This document shows, in pieces, positions 46,219 through 54,337 of a DNA stretch of 64,000 nucleotides. A program made the position numbers and the translations under genes. The notes beneath the pieces were generated by a model that was given only the letters and a program-made list of their open reading frames with translations, was not told where the DNA came from and did no database searches. The DNA is from Allolucifera butyrica (lineage in GTDB: Bacteria > Bacillota > Negativicutes > Sporomusales > UPPP01), in the NCBI RefSeq assembly GCF_900476375.1, contig NZ_UPPP01000056.1, positions 54,636 to 118,635 of the forward strand, in the 5' to 3' direction. Within the stretch, counting starts at the first letter, position 1; every line of letters begins with the position of its first letter.

Positions 46219-47264
46219 CCGAACACCTCGCCAAACTCGCCGTTAGCCCGTTCATAATCATTCATCTGCCCGATATCCATCCAGTATTCCCGGATCGGAA
46301 ATGCCGTTGTCTCCCCATTATTATCAATGATTTTTTTAAACAGATTGGGCATATCGAAAAATTCTCCCGGCGGAATGAATCTAAGCACCTTTGGGTCCAG
46401 AACATAAATGCCGGCGTTGACAAAAAAACGTTTTACCGGCTTTTCATCAATGCCGGTAAGGCGGTCCTGCTCGATCTTTACGACTCCATAGGGCACCTGA
46501 AAGTTGTATTCGCGCACGCACATGGTCGCTTGGGCCTGGTGTATGCTATGGAAGTCAATCAACTGTTGAAAATTCACCTTGGTTAGCAAATCGCCATTCA
46601 TGACCAAAAGCGGCTGTTCCGTCGCTTCCGGCAGCAGGCTCAAGGCTCCCGCCGTCCCCAGCCGTTTATCTTCGTGAATATAATCGATAAGTACTCCCCA
46701 GCGTGACCCATCACCGAAATAGTCTCGAATCATATCGGCTCGATAATTAACCGACAAATAGAATCTTCGAAAGCCGTATTCCATGAAATTCTCAAGAATC
46801 GTCTCTAATACGGGCTTGCCTCCTACCTTTAACAAGGGTTTGGGACACTCATCCGTCAGTGGCCGAAGCCGGCTGCCCAACCCGCCGGCCATGAGTACGA
46901 CCAGGTTTTCCTTTTCCTCCATGTTGATCAAATTCTGTAATGTTTCAACTTGAATAATCCGCCCGTCGTCATCAATCACCGGAATATGGTTCAACCGCTT
47001 TAATTTCATAATCGCCAGCACAATGTCCCGCCGTTCAAACGATCTGGCCACGGTAGGGTGCGGATTCATAATCCGTTCGACCGGCTCATCCAGCTGGATT
47101 TCTTTCAATATACCCCGGCGAATATCGCCGTCCGTCACGGTTCCCAATAAATGATTCTCCGTATCCACAACCAGAGCGATCTGCATGGCTCCTGAGTCAA
47201 TGATCTGCAACGTTTCCCGAATAGTTGTCACTGGCGTTACCGCGATCCGTTTCCAGTCAATCAT
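46215..47264 (-). CDS. ptmE: PtmE-like sugar-1-phosphate nucleotidyltransferase with CBS pair
   Basis: A 349-aa protein: two CBS domains (residues about 5-115; TDGDIRRGILK and NHIPVIDDDGRII) followed by a nucleotidyltransferase domain (about 120-349) with LMAGGLGSRLRPLT, PKPLLKVGGKP and MNGDLLTKV. In Campylobacter, PtmE makes GDP-glucosamine for legionaminic acid; this points to the GDP-linked route here. The ATG at 47264 has GGAGG 9 bases upstream and begins 1 base after the upstream stop codon. CBS domains suggest control by an adenosyl ligand. Confidence 0.87.
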   Translation of the reverse strand: MIDWKRIAVTPVTTIRETLQIIDSGAMQIALVVDTENHLLGTVTDGDIRRGILKEIQLDEPVERIMNPHPTVARSFERRDIVLAIMKLKRLNHIPVIDDDGRIIQVETLQNLINMEEKENLVVLMAGGLGSRLRPLTDECPKPLLKVGGKPVLETILENFMEYGFRRFYLSVNYRADMIRDYFGDGSRWGVLIDYIHEDKRLGTAGALSLLPEATEQPLLVMNGDLLTKVNFQQLIDFHSIHQAQATMCVREYNFQVPYGVVKIEQDRLTGIDEKPVKRFFVNAGIYVLDPKVLRFIPPGEFFDMPNLFKKIIDNNGETTAFPIREYWMDIGQMNDYERANGEFGEVFG

Positions 47265-47265
47265 T

Positions 47266-47901
47266 TTACTGCACCTCCCTGGCCGGCATTCCCGCAACTT
47301 TGACGTTGGCAGAAACATTCTTTACAACAACGGCTCCGGCTGCGATTAGACTGTTATGGCCAATATCTATTCCCTGAATAATAATTGCCCCCGTACCAAT
47401 GTGAACCGCATCACCGACCCGGACTCCTCCCGACAGGGTAACTCCCGGCGCCACATGCACATGGGCGCCAATCCGGCAATCATGGTCAACAATGGCGCCG
47501 GTATTGAGGATTGTATTGGCGCCGATCCGGCAACCCGGCTGGACAACCGCTCCGGCCATGACCTGCACTCCCTCTTCCAGTGCAATATCGGCCGCCAATA
47601 CTGCCGAAGGATGAATCACATTGAGAAAGCTATACCCTTTCCTCTTAAAATCAGTAAAAATTTGCCTCCGCAGAGTTGGCAGGCCCACGGAACCCAGGCC
47701 GTTAACCAGCCGGACTTCCTCCGGCTGATAATTGGCAATCACTTGGTCTGTACCAAGCATCGGCAAGCCGGCAATCAGAGTCCCTTTTTTGGCTGGGTCG
47801 GCGTCAGTCACTCCGATTATTTCAACTGACCGTAACCGCAGCATATCAATCAGAACGCGCGCATGGCCGCCGGCGCCAAGAATAATAACCGGTTTGTTCA
47901 T
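47266..47901 (-). CDS. LegH/NeuD/PglD-like sugar N-acetyltransferase
   Basis: A 211-aa protein with a Rossmann-like N-terminus (VIILGAGGHARVLIDML, residues 5-21) and a left-handed beta-helix of hexapeptide repeats (about 95-200; VIHPSAVLAADIALEEGV). The catalytic His is likely in NTGAIVDHDCRIG. PglD and LegH acetylate the C4 amine of a UDP/GDP-4-amino sugar with acetyl-CoA; NeuD homologues sit in the same place in sialic acid loci. It overlaps legI by 4 bp. Confidence 0.86.
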   Translation of the reverse strand: MNKPVIILGAGGHARVLIDMLRLRSVEIIGVTDADPAKKGTLIAGLPMLGTDQVIANYQPEEVRLVNGLGSVGLPTLRRQIFTDFKRKGYSFLNVIHPSAVLAADIALEEGVQVMAGAVVQPGCRIGANTILNTGAIVDHDCRIGAHVHVAPGVTLSGGVRVGDAVHIGTGAIIIQGIDIGHNSLIAAGAVVVKNVSANVKVAGMPAREVQ

Positions 47902-48980
47902 ACGCCAATCATCTCATCTTCTACATAATCCCGGTCTGCTGCCTTACCCAGCCATTCCCAGTAGTATAACGGTGAAATTCCTGTGCCCGGGCGTTTAGCC
48001 GTAAGATTCGCAACGTCAAACAATTCGCCTTTTTTAATCGGCCGGGCGGCTACCAGACTTTTTCTGGCCACCGTTTTATTTTTCGCTTCCGATGGAGCCG
48101 GTATTTTAGCTCCTTGACCGATGGCCAGTTCGACCTGACGGATAGCCTGAACCATTTCTTTCAGCTCACCGGGTTCCAGTGACGCTTTATGATCCGGCCC
48201 CGGCAAATTGCGGTCCAGGGTAAAATGTTTTTCTATAATAGACGCTCCTCTGGCTACGGCGCCAATTGCCGCGGCAATACCCGGAGTATGGTCGGAGAAC
48301 CCTACGGATAAATGAAAAGCCGCTTTTAGCGTATCCATCCCTTGTAAATTCACTTCGTCAAACGGAGCCGGATATTCGGTCGTACAATGCAGCAAACTCA
48401 CCTTTTGCCTAACAATATTCTGCCCCTCTGCCGAACAATATGCTTGAGCAAAGGCTTCCTGTCCCGGAAGATTATCAACGCCCAGATAACCAAAAGCCAA
48501 TATTCCCAAAGCCTGTTCGGTCTCCCCCAGTGTGCTCATGCCCGTTGACATGATTACCGGCTTACCGGTGCGGGCAATCGCCAGCAGGAACGGCGCATTG
48601 GTTATCTCGCCCGAGGGAATCTTGATATACGGTAAATCCAAGGTATCGGCTAACAGGTTCAGGCTGTCCGTATCAAAGGGGGTCGATAAAAATTGAATTT
48701 GCCGCCGCCGGCAATGGTCCAGCAATACTTCATGCGACCGTTCATCCAGTTCCAGTTTTTTTATCATCGTATACTGAGATTCCTCCGCACCGGAAGTCCG
48801 CTTTTGGTAGGCAGCCTTCTCAGCCCCCCGGCTGACTATCTTATCCGCCCGGAAAGTCTGAAACTTTACCGCATCGGCGCCGCAATCCGCCGCAACGTCA
48901 ATAAGACGCTTCGCCATTTCGATGGAGCCGTTATGATTCACTCCCGCTTCTGCTATGATATAAGCTTGCTTAGTCTTCAT
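47898..48980 (-). CDS. legI: N,N'-diacetyllegionaminic acid synthase (NeuB family)
   Basis: Condenses phosphoenolpyruvate with a 2,4-diacetamido-2,4,6-trideoxymannose to form the nine-carbon acid. The 360-aa protein starts AYIIAEAGVNHNGSIEMAKRL and shows FLSTPFDTDSLNLL, IMSTGMSTLGE, GFSDHTPGI and IIEKHFTLDRNLPGPDHKAS, the NeuB/LegI form distinct from the PseI form at 23944. A C-terminal SAF domain follows. Overlaps with both neighbours show one operon. Confidence 0.92.
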   Translation of the reverse strand: MKTKQAYIIAEAGVNHNGSIEMAKRLIDVAADCGADAVKFQTFRADKIVSRGAEKAAYQKRTSGAEESQYTMIKKLELDERSHEVLLDHCRRRQIQFLSTPFDTDSLNLLADTLDLPYIKIPSGEITNAPFLLAIARTGKPVIMSTGMSTLGETEQALGILAFGYLGVDNLPGQEAFAQAYCSAEGQNIVRQKVSLLHCTTEYPAPFDEVNLQGMDTLKAAFHLSVGFSDHTPGIAAAIGAVARGASIIEKHFTLDRNLPGPDHKASLEPGELKEMVQAIRQVELAIGQGAKIPAPSEAKNKTVARKSLVAARPIKKGELFDVANLTAKRPGTGISPLYYWEWLGKAADRDYVEDEMIGV

Positions 48981-49648
48981 AAGATCTCCTTTATAAGCAT
49001 AAATGCTTCGGCTGCTTTGAAACCAGCACTTACCCCGCGCAACTTCGCCAGAGCCGCAATCGCCTCGGCGCTGCGCGGAAAAGGAAATTCTCCCATCTCG
49101 CCGGCATAGAATCCTAGAACCTTTAATTTAGCGGCGATAAAATCTTCAATATTAATATATACATTCGGCCTAAAGCCATTGTAATCAGGATTTACGCCAA
49201 AGTCCGTTTCCGAAAGAGTTTCATAAGCCAATATCCTTTTTACGTAGGGGTAGCGGAACCATTTCGTGCAGGATACAACAGCGTCAAAAAGAAGCCGGTG
49301 GTCCGTATGAACGTCGCCGCGAGAAGGCAGATAAATAACTTCCGGCTGCGCCACCTGAAATATATCGCTAATGCCTTGAACAAGGTCGCCGAACGGAATC
49401 GTATCCAGCCGGGTTGTAGGAAACTTTAACTCTAACGTTCTATGGAAACCGTAAAACTTAGCCACAGACTGAATTTGTTCCTGTCTTTGATTGATTTGCA
49501 CTTGGGAAAATCCCAACTCAGTCTTCATCTCCGTGGCAATCAGCCAGGTTACTTCATCCCCGTCATGAATGTGGCGCAAGAGCGTTCCTCCGCAGCCAAG
49601 GGTTTCGTCATCCGGATGGGGAGCAACCACGATAATTTTTTTATACAT
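48977..49648 (-). CDS. PIG-L/LmbE family N-deacetylase
   Basis: A 223-aa zinc deacetylase. The metal motif PHPDDETLGCGG begins at residue 10 and the third ligand is in RGDVHTDHRLLF (HxxH) near residue 115. PIG-L proteins remove N-acetyl groups from sugars. Its start codon shares one base with the legG stop (TGATG) and its end overlaps legI, so it is translated with the legionaminic enzymes. The likely target is an N-acetyl of legionaminic acid or an intermediate, freeing an amine for another acyl group. Confidence 0.88.
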   Translation of the reverse strand: MYKKIIVVAPHPDDETLGCGGTLLRHIHDGDEVTWLIATEMKTELGFSQVQINQRQEQIQSVAKFYGFHRTLELKFPTTRLDTIPFGDLVQGISDIFQVAQPEVIYLPSRGDVHTDHRLLFDAVVSCTKWFRYPYVKRILAYETLSETDFGVNPDYNGFRPNVYINIEDFIAAKLKVLGFYAGEMGEFPFPRSAEAIAALAKLRGVSAGFKAAEAFMLIKEIL

Positions 49649-50808
49649 CAGTACGTTATATCCTTTACCAGTAATTTTTCGTCAATAGAAATTGCCGCCA
49701 ATATACCGGCAATCTTTTCTGCCGCATGTCCATCCCCGTACGGGTTTATGCACCGGCCTACCTGGTCACGGTAGGATTGGTCAAATAAGGCCTTGTTTAC
49801 AGCCTGGCAAATCGCCTCAATATCATGAGGAACAAATTGAACATTCCCGGCGTGCAATCTTCCCTTCTGGCGGTTTCCCACATTAACAACCGGTAATTTC
49901 AGCAAAGGAGCTTCCAAAATTCCGGCGCTCGAATTTCCTAAGAGACAGCCGGCCATTCGCATAAGATTGACAAATTCCAGCCGGGGTATATTGGGCGCTG
50001 CATAAACAAACGGGAGTTCCTTATATTCCTCAATCGCTTTAATTAACTGTTGCCCGCCGGCATCGGAATTCGGATAGCTGATGATGGTCTTAATGCCGAG
50101 TTTTTTAATCGCTTCTAAACTCTGTTTCATCTGATAATACGCCGCTTGCGTCTCCGTAGAAATGACATGCTGAATCAAAAGAATCAGCGGTTCATCCTGC
50201 CCAATTTCAAACTGCAGCCGTTCCGATAATTCCGTCCGGGATAAACAGGGCACCTTTAACAGCCTGTCCAAGCCCGGATTACCGGTATTAAATAAGCGGA
50301 ATTCCTGTTCGCCCAGCTTTAATATCCGTTCGTAACTTTCCTGATTGGTCACAAAGTGAACGTGAGCCAGCTTCGTAACGGCATGCCGGACTTGATCATC
50401 TACATTGCCCACAACCCGGTCTCCTCCGGCAATGTGGGCGACCGGGATATTCATATAGGCGCCGGTCAATGCTGTGGATATAGATTCTTCCCGGTCTCCC
50501 AGCACCAACAGAAAATCAGGCTGCAGCCGGGTAACCGTCTGGATCATGCCTTGCAATTGGATAGCCAGTCCCTTAATCCGGGCGGAAAGACGATCGCTGT
50601 TGATAAGACTTTCAATCTCATCAGCAATTTTAAAACCGTCCTTTTTTATCTCCTGCACGGTATAACCATAATTTTGCGACAGGTGGGCCCCGGTAACGAT
50701 CAATTCCAAATCCAGCTGGGAATGGTTCTGAATCGCCGCAAAGACGGACGACATGATATCATATTCCGAACGAATACCGGTAACCCCCAGGATCTTGCGT
50801 TTTTTCAA
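49648..50808 (-). CDS. legG: NDP-sugar 2-epimerase/hydrolase LegG (NeuC family)
   Basis: A 386-aa GT-B fold enzyme that releases and epimerises the 2,4-diacetamido-2,4,6-trideoxy sugar from its nucleotide. It shows VTGIRSEYDIMSSVFAAI, LLVLGDREESISTAL, HIAGGDRVVGNVDDQVRHAV and LLGNSSAGILEAPLL, the NeuC/LegG motifs. The start is a TTG at 50808; its ribosome site contains a run of nine G residues (50812-50820). Confidence 0.92.
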   Translation of the reverse strand: MKKRKILGVTGIRSEYDIMSSVFAAIQNHSQLDLELIVTGAHLSQNYGYTVQEIKKDGFKIADEIESLINSDRLSARIKGLAIQLQGMIQTVTRLQPDFLLVLGDREESISTALTGAYMNIPVAHIAGGDRVVGNVDDQVRHAVTKLAHVHFVTNQESYERILKLGEQEFRLFNTGNPGLDRLLKVPCLSRTELSERLQFEIGQDEPLILLIQHVISTETQAAYYQMKQSLEAIKKLGIKTIISYPNSDAGGQQLIKAIEEYKELPFVYAAPNIPRLEFVNLMRMAGCLLGNSSAGILEAPLLKLPVVNVGNRQKGRLHAGNVQFVPHDIEAICQAVNKALFDQSYRDQVGRCINPYGDGHAAEKIAGILAAISIDEKLLVKDITY

Positions 50809-50811
50809 TAT

Positions 50812-50820
50812 CCCCCCCCC
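50812..50820 (-). repeat. G9 homopolymer in the legG ribosome binding site
   Basis: The minus strand reads AAA-G9-ATA before the TTG start of legG. Slippage in this tract would change Shine-Dalgarno strength and spacing. Confidence 0.75.
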
Positions 50821-50833
50821 TTTCGGCCTAACA

Positions 50834-51475
50834 TTACATAGAAAAATACTTCAGTTTAATAAAATGAAAACCGGAGTTCCCGGCAAATTGCCTGTCCTGC
50901 TCCCGGTCGCCGAAAAACACAATCTCGTCGGGATTTACGGTTTGCAACAACGGCAGCTTACTTAAAATTAACGTAGCCGGTTTTTGGAATTCCGGACCAT
51001 ATTTCCCGGAAATAAGAACGTTTTCACTTTTAACCCACCGCTTCAAGCGAAGTGCTTCCACCTTCTTCTGTTGTAAAGCAAAGGAGCCGTCGGTAACAAT
51101 AAATATTTCATAATATCCATGTATATATTCCAGTAAACTCTTCATTCGCGACGGCAAGACTAAATTGGGCCGGAAGTTTCTGTAAATCAGAAGGCACTGC
51201 GCTATAGACCCCGGCCTATCCTCTGCTTTAACCGAATGTCGGGACAAAATTTCCTCAAAAATGCGGTTATACGAACTGCCCTTTTCCAGCCACCGCCGGA
51301 TCATGGACTGGTAAACTTCGCTTTCCCCGGTCCGGCAGACCCTTGCCAGCAGTTGGGCTATCGGTTTATATACCTGCGCAATGAATTCAAACTCATCATA
51401 TAAAGTCCCGTCCACATCCAGGCCAACCGCTTTAATTGTATCCCAGTCAACTTGAGGGAATAAAGACTTCAGCAT
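50834..51475 (-). CDS. HAD-superfamily phosphatase paired with ATP-grasp gene
   Basis: A 213-aa HAD hydrolase with motif I GLDVDGTLYDE (about residues 18-28), motif II FIVTDGS (near 118), motif III Lys in QKPATLIL and motif IV FFGDREQDR. It is a divergent paralogue of the HAD gene at 25009 and, like it, directly follows an ATP-grasp gene (29-bp overlap). The 29-bp overlap could be shorter if a later start is used. The substrate is unknown; the shared operon places it in legionaminic acid tailoring. Confidence 0.82.
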   Translation of the reverse strand: MLKSLFPQVDWDTIKAVGLDVDGTLYDEFEFIAQVYKPIAQLLARVCRTGESEVYQSMIRRWLEKGSSYNRIFEEILSRHSVKAEDRPGSIAQCLLIYRNFRPNLVLPSRMKSLLEYIHGYYEIFIVTDGSFALQQKKVEALRLKRWVKSENVLISGKYGPEFQKPATLILSKLPLLQTVNPDEIVFFGDREQDRQFAGNSGFHFIKLKYFSM

Positions 51476-52349
51476 AATATCTTCTCATCTCCAAACCATA
51501 TTGTACCGGCTTGGGGATAATCGCTTCCCCTTGAATAAAATGATGAATCATCAGTTTTACCCAATTCTCTGAAGCCGCAAAACCCAACGCCATGCCGCCG
51601 GCAATACGCGGGTTGATTTCAATAAACCGGACGCTGCCATCGGCGCAAACAAAACATTGAAAATTGACAGGCCCCAGGAAAGGGATTTCCCGGCATATTT
51701 TCCGAATCCACATTATAATTTCTTTATTATATACGGTCTGCCCGCCGGTTGACTTTCCTTCCTTTACGGCAATTCGCCGGCGGGGAATAATATAAACCGG
51801 CGCTGCATCCCGGTCACAGAAAACGTCAACCGTGTACTCTTCACCTTCAATCAGTTCCTGAGAAATCATACCGTCCATATCAATTGGGTTATCCGTAATC
51901 TTTATGCCTTGGGAACCCCGGCCATGCCGAGGCTTGACCAGCGGATACTTTTGTTCCAAACCCGTAGCCGGAGTCGGCACGCCAATCTCCCGGAAAAAAT
52001 TATAGGCAAGCCACTTGTCTTGAAACCGCCGGACCGTATCCGGTTCCGATAACATTACATAAATACCCAGCTCACGAAAGCGTTCTTTTTGTTGCGCCCA
52101 CGCCAACAGAGTCTCGTCAAGGGAAGGAATCACCACATTGATATGAGCGGCAAGCAATGCTTTCGTAATCTTTTCCCACAGCTGGGGATCATGAACTGCC
52201 GGCATAACAAGGAAATCATCCGCCAAAAAACGGCCGGCACAATTTTCATCTATGTCCGAAGCGACGGCTAAACAGCCGGCGCTTTGAACGGCTTTAATCA
52301 AATAAGCTGCCGTCATACTGCCAGAGGCTTCTGTTAAAATTTTATACAT
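51447..52349 (-). CDS. ATP-grasp ligase in legionaminic acid block
   Basis: A 300-aa carbamoyl-phosphate-synthase-like ATP-grasp protein. Visible motifs are LVKPRHGRGSQGI (137-149), SQELIEGEEYTVDVFCD (163-179) and RFIEINPRIAGG (241-252, metal ligands). The N-terminal third is the PreATP-grasp fold (LTEASGSMTAAYLIKAVQ). Such enzymes join a carboxylate, through an acyl phosphate, to an amine. It corresponds to the C-terminal half of the GNAT fusion at 25689. With the PIG-L deacetylase and methyltransferase nearby it may attach an amino acid to the freed sugar amine. Confidence 0.82.
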   Translation of the reverse strand: MYKILTEASGSMTAAYLIKAVQSAGCLAVASDIDENCAGRFLADDFLVMPAVHDPQLWEKITKALLAAHINVVIPSLDETLLAWAQQKERFRELGIYVMLSEPDTVRRFQDKWLAYNFFREIGVPTPATGLEQKYPLVKPRHGRGSQGIKITDNPIDMDGMISQELIEGEEYTVDVFCDRDAAPVYIIPRRRIAVKEGKSTGGQTVYNKEIIMWIRKICREIPFLGPVNFQCFVCADGSVRFIEINPRIAGGMALGFAASENWVKLMIHHFIQGEAIIPKPVQYGLEMRRYYAEVFIPSS

Positions 52350-52397
52350 CTAAGTAACCGCCTTTAATAATTTAAAGTAATTAGTATAGAAAATCAA

Positions 52398-53090
52398 TTA
52401 CATTTTCTTTAAAACTAAATGGTATCTTGATGTAAACTGGCCAGTCAGAATATTTTCTTTTCTAATAAGAAAGCTCTCTTTAACAGCAAATACTCCATGA
52501 ATTAGTTCATTAATCTTCGTAAAATTAAAATAGGATTGAATCGTTCCGCACTCGTGCGGTGCCTTAACCAGTTCTTCTCCGGCATATTCTCGAAAGTGGC
52601 TCGAATCATCACCTGAAATAATATCACAATAAAACAGTCCGCCTTCCTTTAAAACCCGGGCAATCTCCTTTACAGCTTCTTTTGCAGTAGAAAAAGTCAT
52701 GCTGTCTAAGACTCCATGACTAATTGCAAAATCAAAAGTTTCTTCCGTCCAAGGAAGATTCCGAATGTCCCCCTGTATGATTCTTTTTTCACTATCAACT
52801 AATCCGCTCTTAGCAGCCCACTCCCGGGCTTTGCGAATCGCATTCTCTGACAAATCTATACCAAAAGCCTCTATTCCCATATCTGCCGCATATATAATAT
52901 GCCTTCCGATTCCACAGCCCACATCTAACATTTTAGGGTTCTCAATGTTACAAACATCCTTAAAGTTATTCAAATCAACCCGCTTTCGTATATATTTTGA
53001 TACAAAACGGATTATCTCTTCGTGTGGATAAAAAACAAAATTATCCTTGTTTATATAGGACATATCCCATTCATACTTATAGTCGTTCAT
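52398..53090 (-). CDS. class I SAM-dependent methyltransferase
   Basis: A 230-aa Methyltransf_11-like enzyme with motif I MLDVGCGIGRHIIYA (about residues 54-68), the acidic loop FGIDLSENAIRKAREWA and post-motif FDFAISHGVLDSMTF. The ATG at 53090 has AAGGAG 6 bases upstream. It stands between the ATP-grasp gene and legC and is more AT-rich than both. N- or O-methylation of the nonulosonic acid or of its acyl group is plausible. Confidence 0.82.
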   Translation of the reverse strand: MNDYKYEWDMSYINKDNFVFYPHEEIIRFVSKYIRKRVDLNNFKDVCNIENPKMLDVGCGIGRHIIYAADMGIEAFGIDLSENAIRKAREWAAKSGLVDSEKRIIQGDIRNLPWTEETFDFAISHGVLDSMTFSTAKEAVKEIARVLKEGGLFYCDIISGDDSSHFREYAGEELVKAPHECGTIQSYFNFTKINELIHGVFAVKESFLIRKENILTGQFTSRYHLVLKKM

Positions 53091-53112
53091 CTTTTACTCC
53101 TTCTTTAGTATT

Positions 53113-54282
53113 CTATAAAAAAACACTACTTGGAATATTGATAATTCTCTTCTCCAAATCTTCCGCAACACTGACATCCATACGCGGGCAGGACTCAAAC
53201 ATCGGCAGTTTGTACATCAGTGTCCAGGCCGGCCGGGTTGCAATGCCACAATCATTAGCAGCTTCCAGGATGACGTCCCGGTACATTTTGTTTTCTTTAT
53301 CCAGCACCATGGTATTCAACCAGTAATTGCTCCGGGCAAACTCGGGTTCTCTAAAAACTCGAACCCCCTGAATACCGGTAAATTCATGGAAATAACGTTC
53401 AGCTAACATTCTTTTCTTCGCTAAAAAGTCCGGCAACTGCTCCATCTGAGCGCAGCCTAACGCCGCATTAATATTGGGCAGGCGATAATTATAGCCGATT
53501 TGGTCATGATAAAAAGCCCACCTATGCGGCACTTTCGCTGTGGTTGTAATGTGTTTCGCCAGCTTGCCGAGGTCCTCGTTATTGGTGATAATAGCGCCGC
53601 CGCCGCCGGTCGTTATGGTTTTATTCCCATTGAAACTCAAGGTGGAAAGTCCGCCCCAATTTCCCGTATGGCAGCCTTTATAGAAAGACCCCAGTGACTC
53701 GGCGGCATCTTCGACCAAATCCAGTTTAAATCGGACGCATACCTCAGCCAGAGGATCCAAATCCACCGGATGGCCAAACGTATGCATCGGGACGACCGCC
53801 CGGATCCGGCGTTTGGTTTTCCGGTTAAAACAGCCTTCTGACCGTACTTCAGCGATTTCCCGCAGATAATCATTTAGTTTGTGCGGGTCGAGCCCCAGCG
53901 TTCGCTCCTCACTATCGATAAAATGCGGAACTGCGCCGCAGTATGTTATCGCATTGGTCGTAGCAATAAAAGTAAGCGCCGGTACTAAGACCTCATCGTC
54001 GCGCTCTGTACCCACCAGCTTAAGCGCGATGTGCAGCGCCGCCGTCCCGTTAACCACGGCGACAGCCCGTTTCGCACCGGTATATTCGGCTAACTTTTTT
54101 TCAAATAAATCAACATATTTACCAACGGAAGAAACCCATCCGGTATCCAGACAATCCTTTACATATTTCCATTCGTTACCGGCAAAACAGGGTTCGTGGA
54201 GGCCAACCGATTTATATCCTGCTGGCAGGCATCGCTTTAATCCGTCGATAATTGCCGCAACTGCAAAACTATTGTCTGTCAT
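53113..54282 (-). CDS. legC: LegC-family aminotransferase
   Basis: PLP-dependent DegT family enzyme (389 aa) that aminates C4 of the keto sugar made by LegB. LegC hallmarks are GLHEPCFAGNEWKYVKDCLD and GWVSSVGKYVDLFEKKL; the PLP lysine is in LSFNGNKTITTGGGG. No Shine-Dalgarno box stands just before the ATG at 54282. Instead a 13-codon open frame with its own ribosome site ends in TGA overlapping this ATG. Confidence 0.92.
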   Translation of the reverse strand: MTDNSFAVAAIIDGLKRCLPAGYKSVGLHEPCFAGNEWKYVKDCLDTGWVSSVGKYVDLFEKKLAEYTGAKRAVAVVNGTAALHIALKLVGTERDDEVLVPALTFIATTNAITYCGAVPHFIDSEERTLGLDPHKLNDYLREIAEVRSEGCFNRKTKRRIRAVVPMHTFGHPVDLDPLAEVCVRFKLDLVEDAAESLGSFYKGCHTGNWGGLSTLSFNGNKTITTGGGGAIITNNEDLGKLAKHITTTAKVPHRWAFYHDQIGYNYRLPNINAALGCAQMEQLPDFLAKKRMLAERYFHEFTGIQGVRVFREPEFARSNYWLNTMVLDKENKMYRDVILEAANDCGIATRPAWTLMYKLPMFESCPRMDVSVAEDLEKRIINIPSSVFL

Positions 54283-54320
54283 AGTATTAAATACGGTTCA
54301 AAATAAACAATAAAGTTCAT
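54279..54320 (-). CDS. possible 13-aa leader peptide coupled to legC
   Basis: ATG at 54320 starts the frame MNFIVYFEPYLIL, stop TGA at 54281-54279 overlapping the legC ATG. An AGGAGG box lies 13 bases upstream (54334-54339), a somewhat long spacing. Its composition is strongly hydrophobic. It may be a translational coupling device, or chance. Confidence 0.35.
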   Translation of the reverse strand: MNFIVYFEPYLIL

Positions 54321-54337
54321 AACCGTATCTATTCCTC

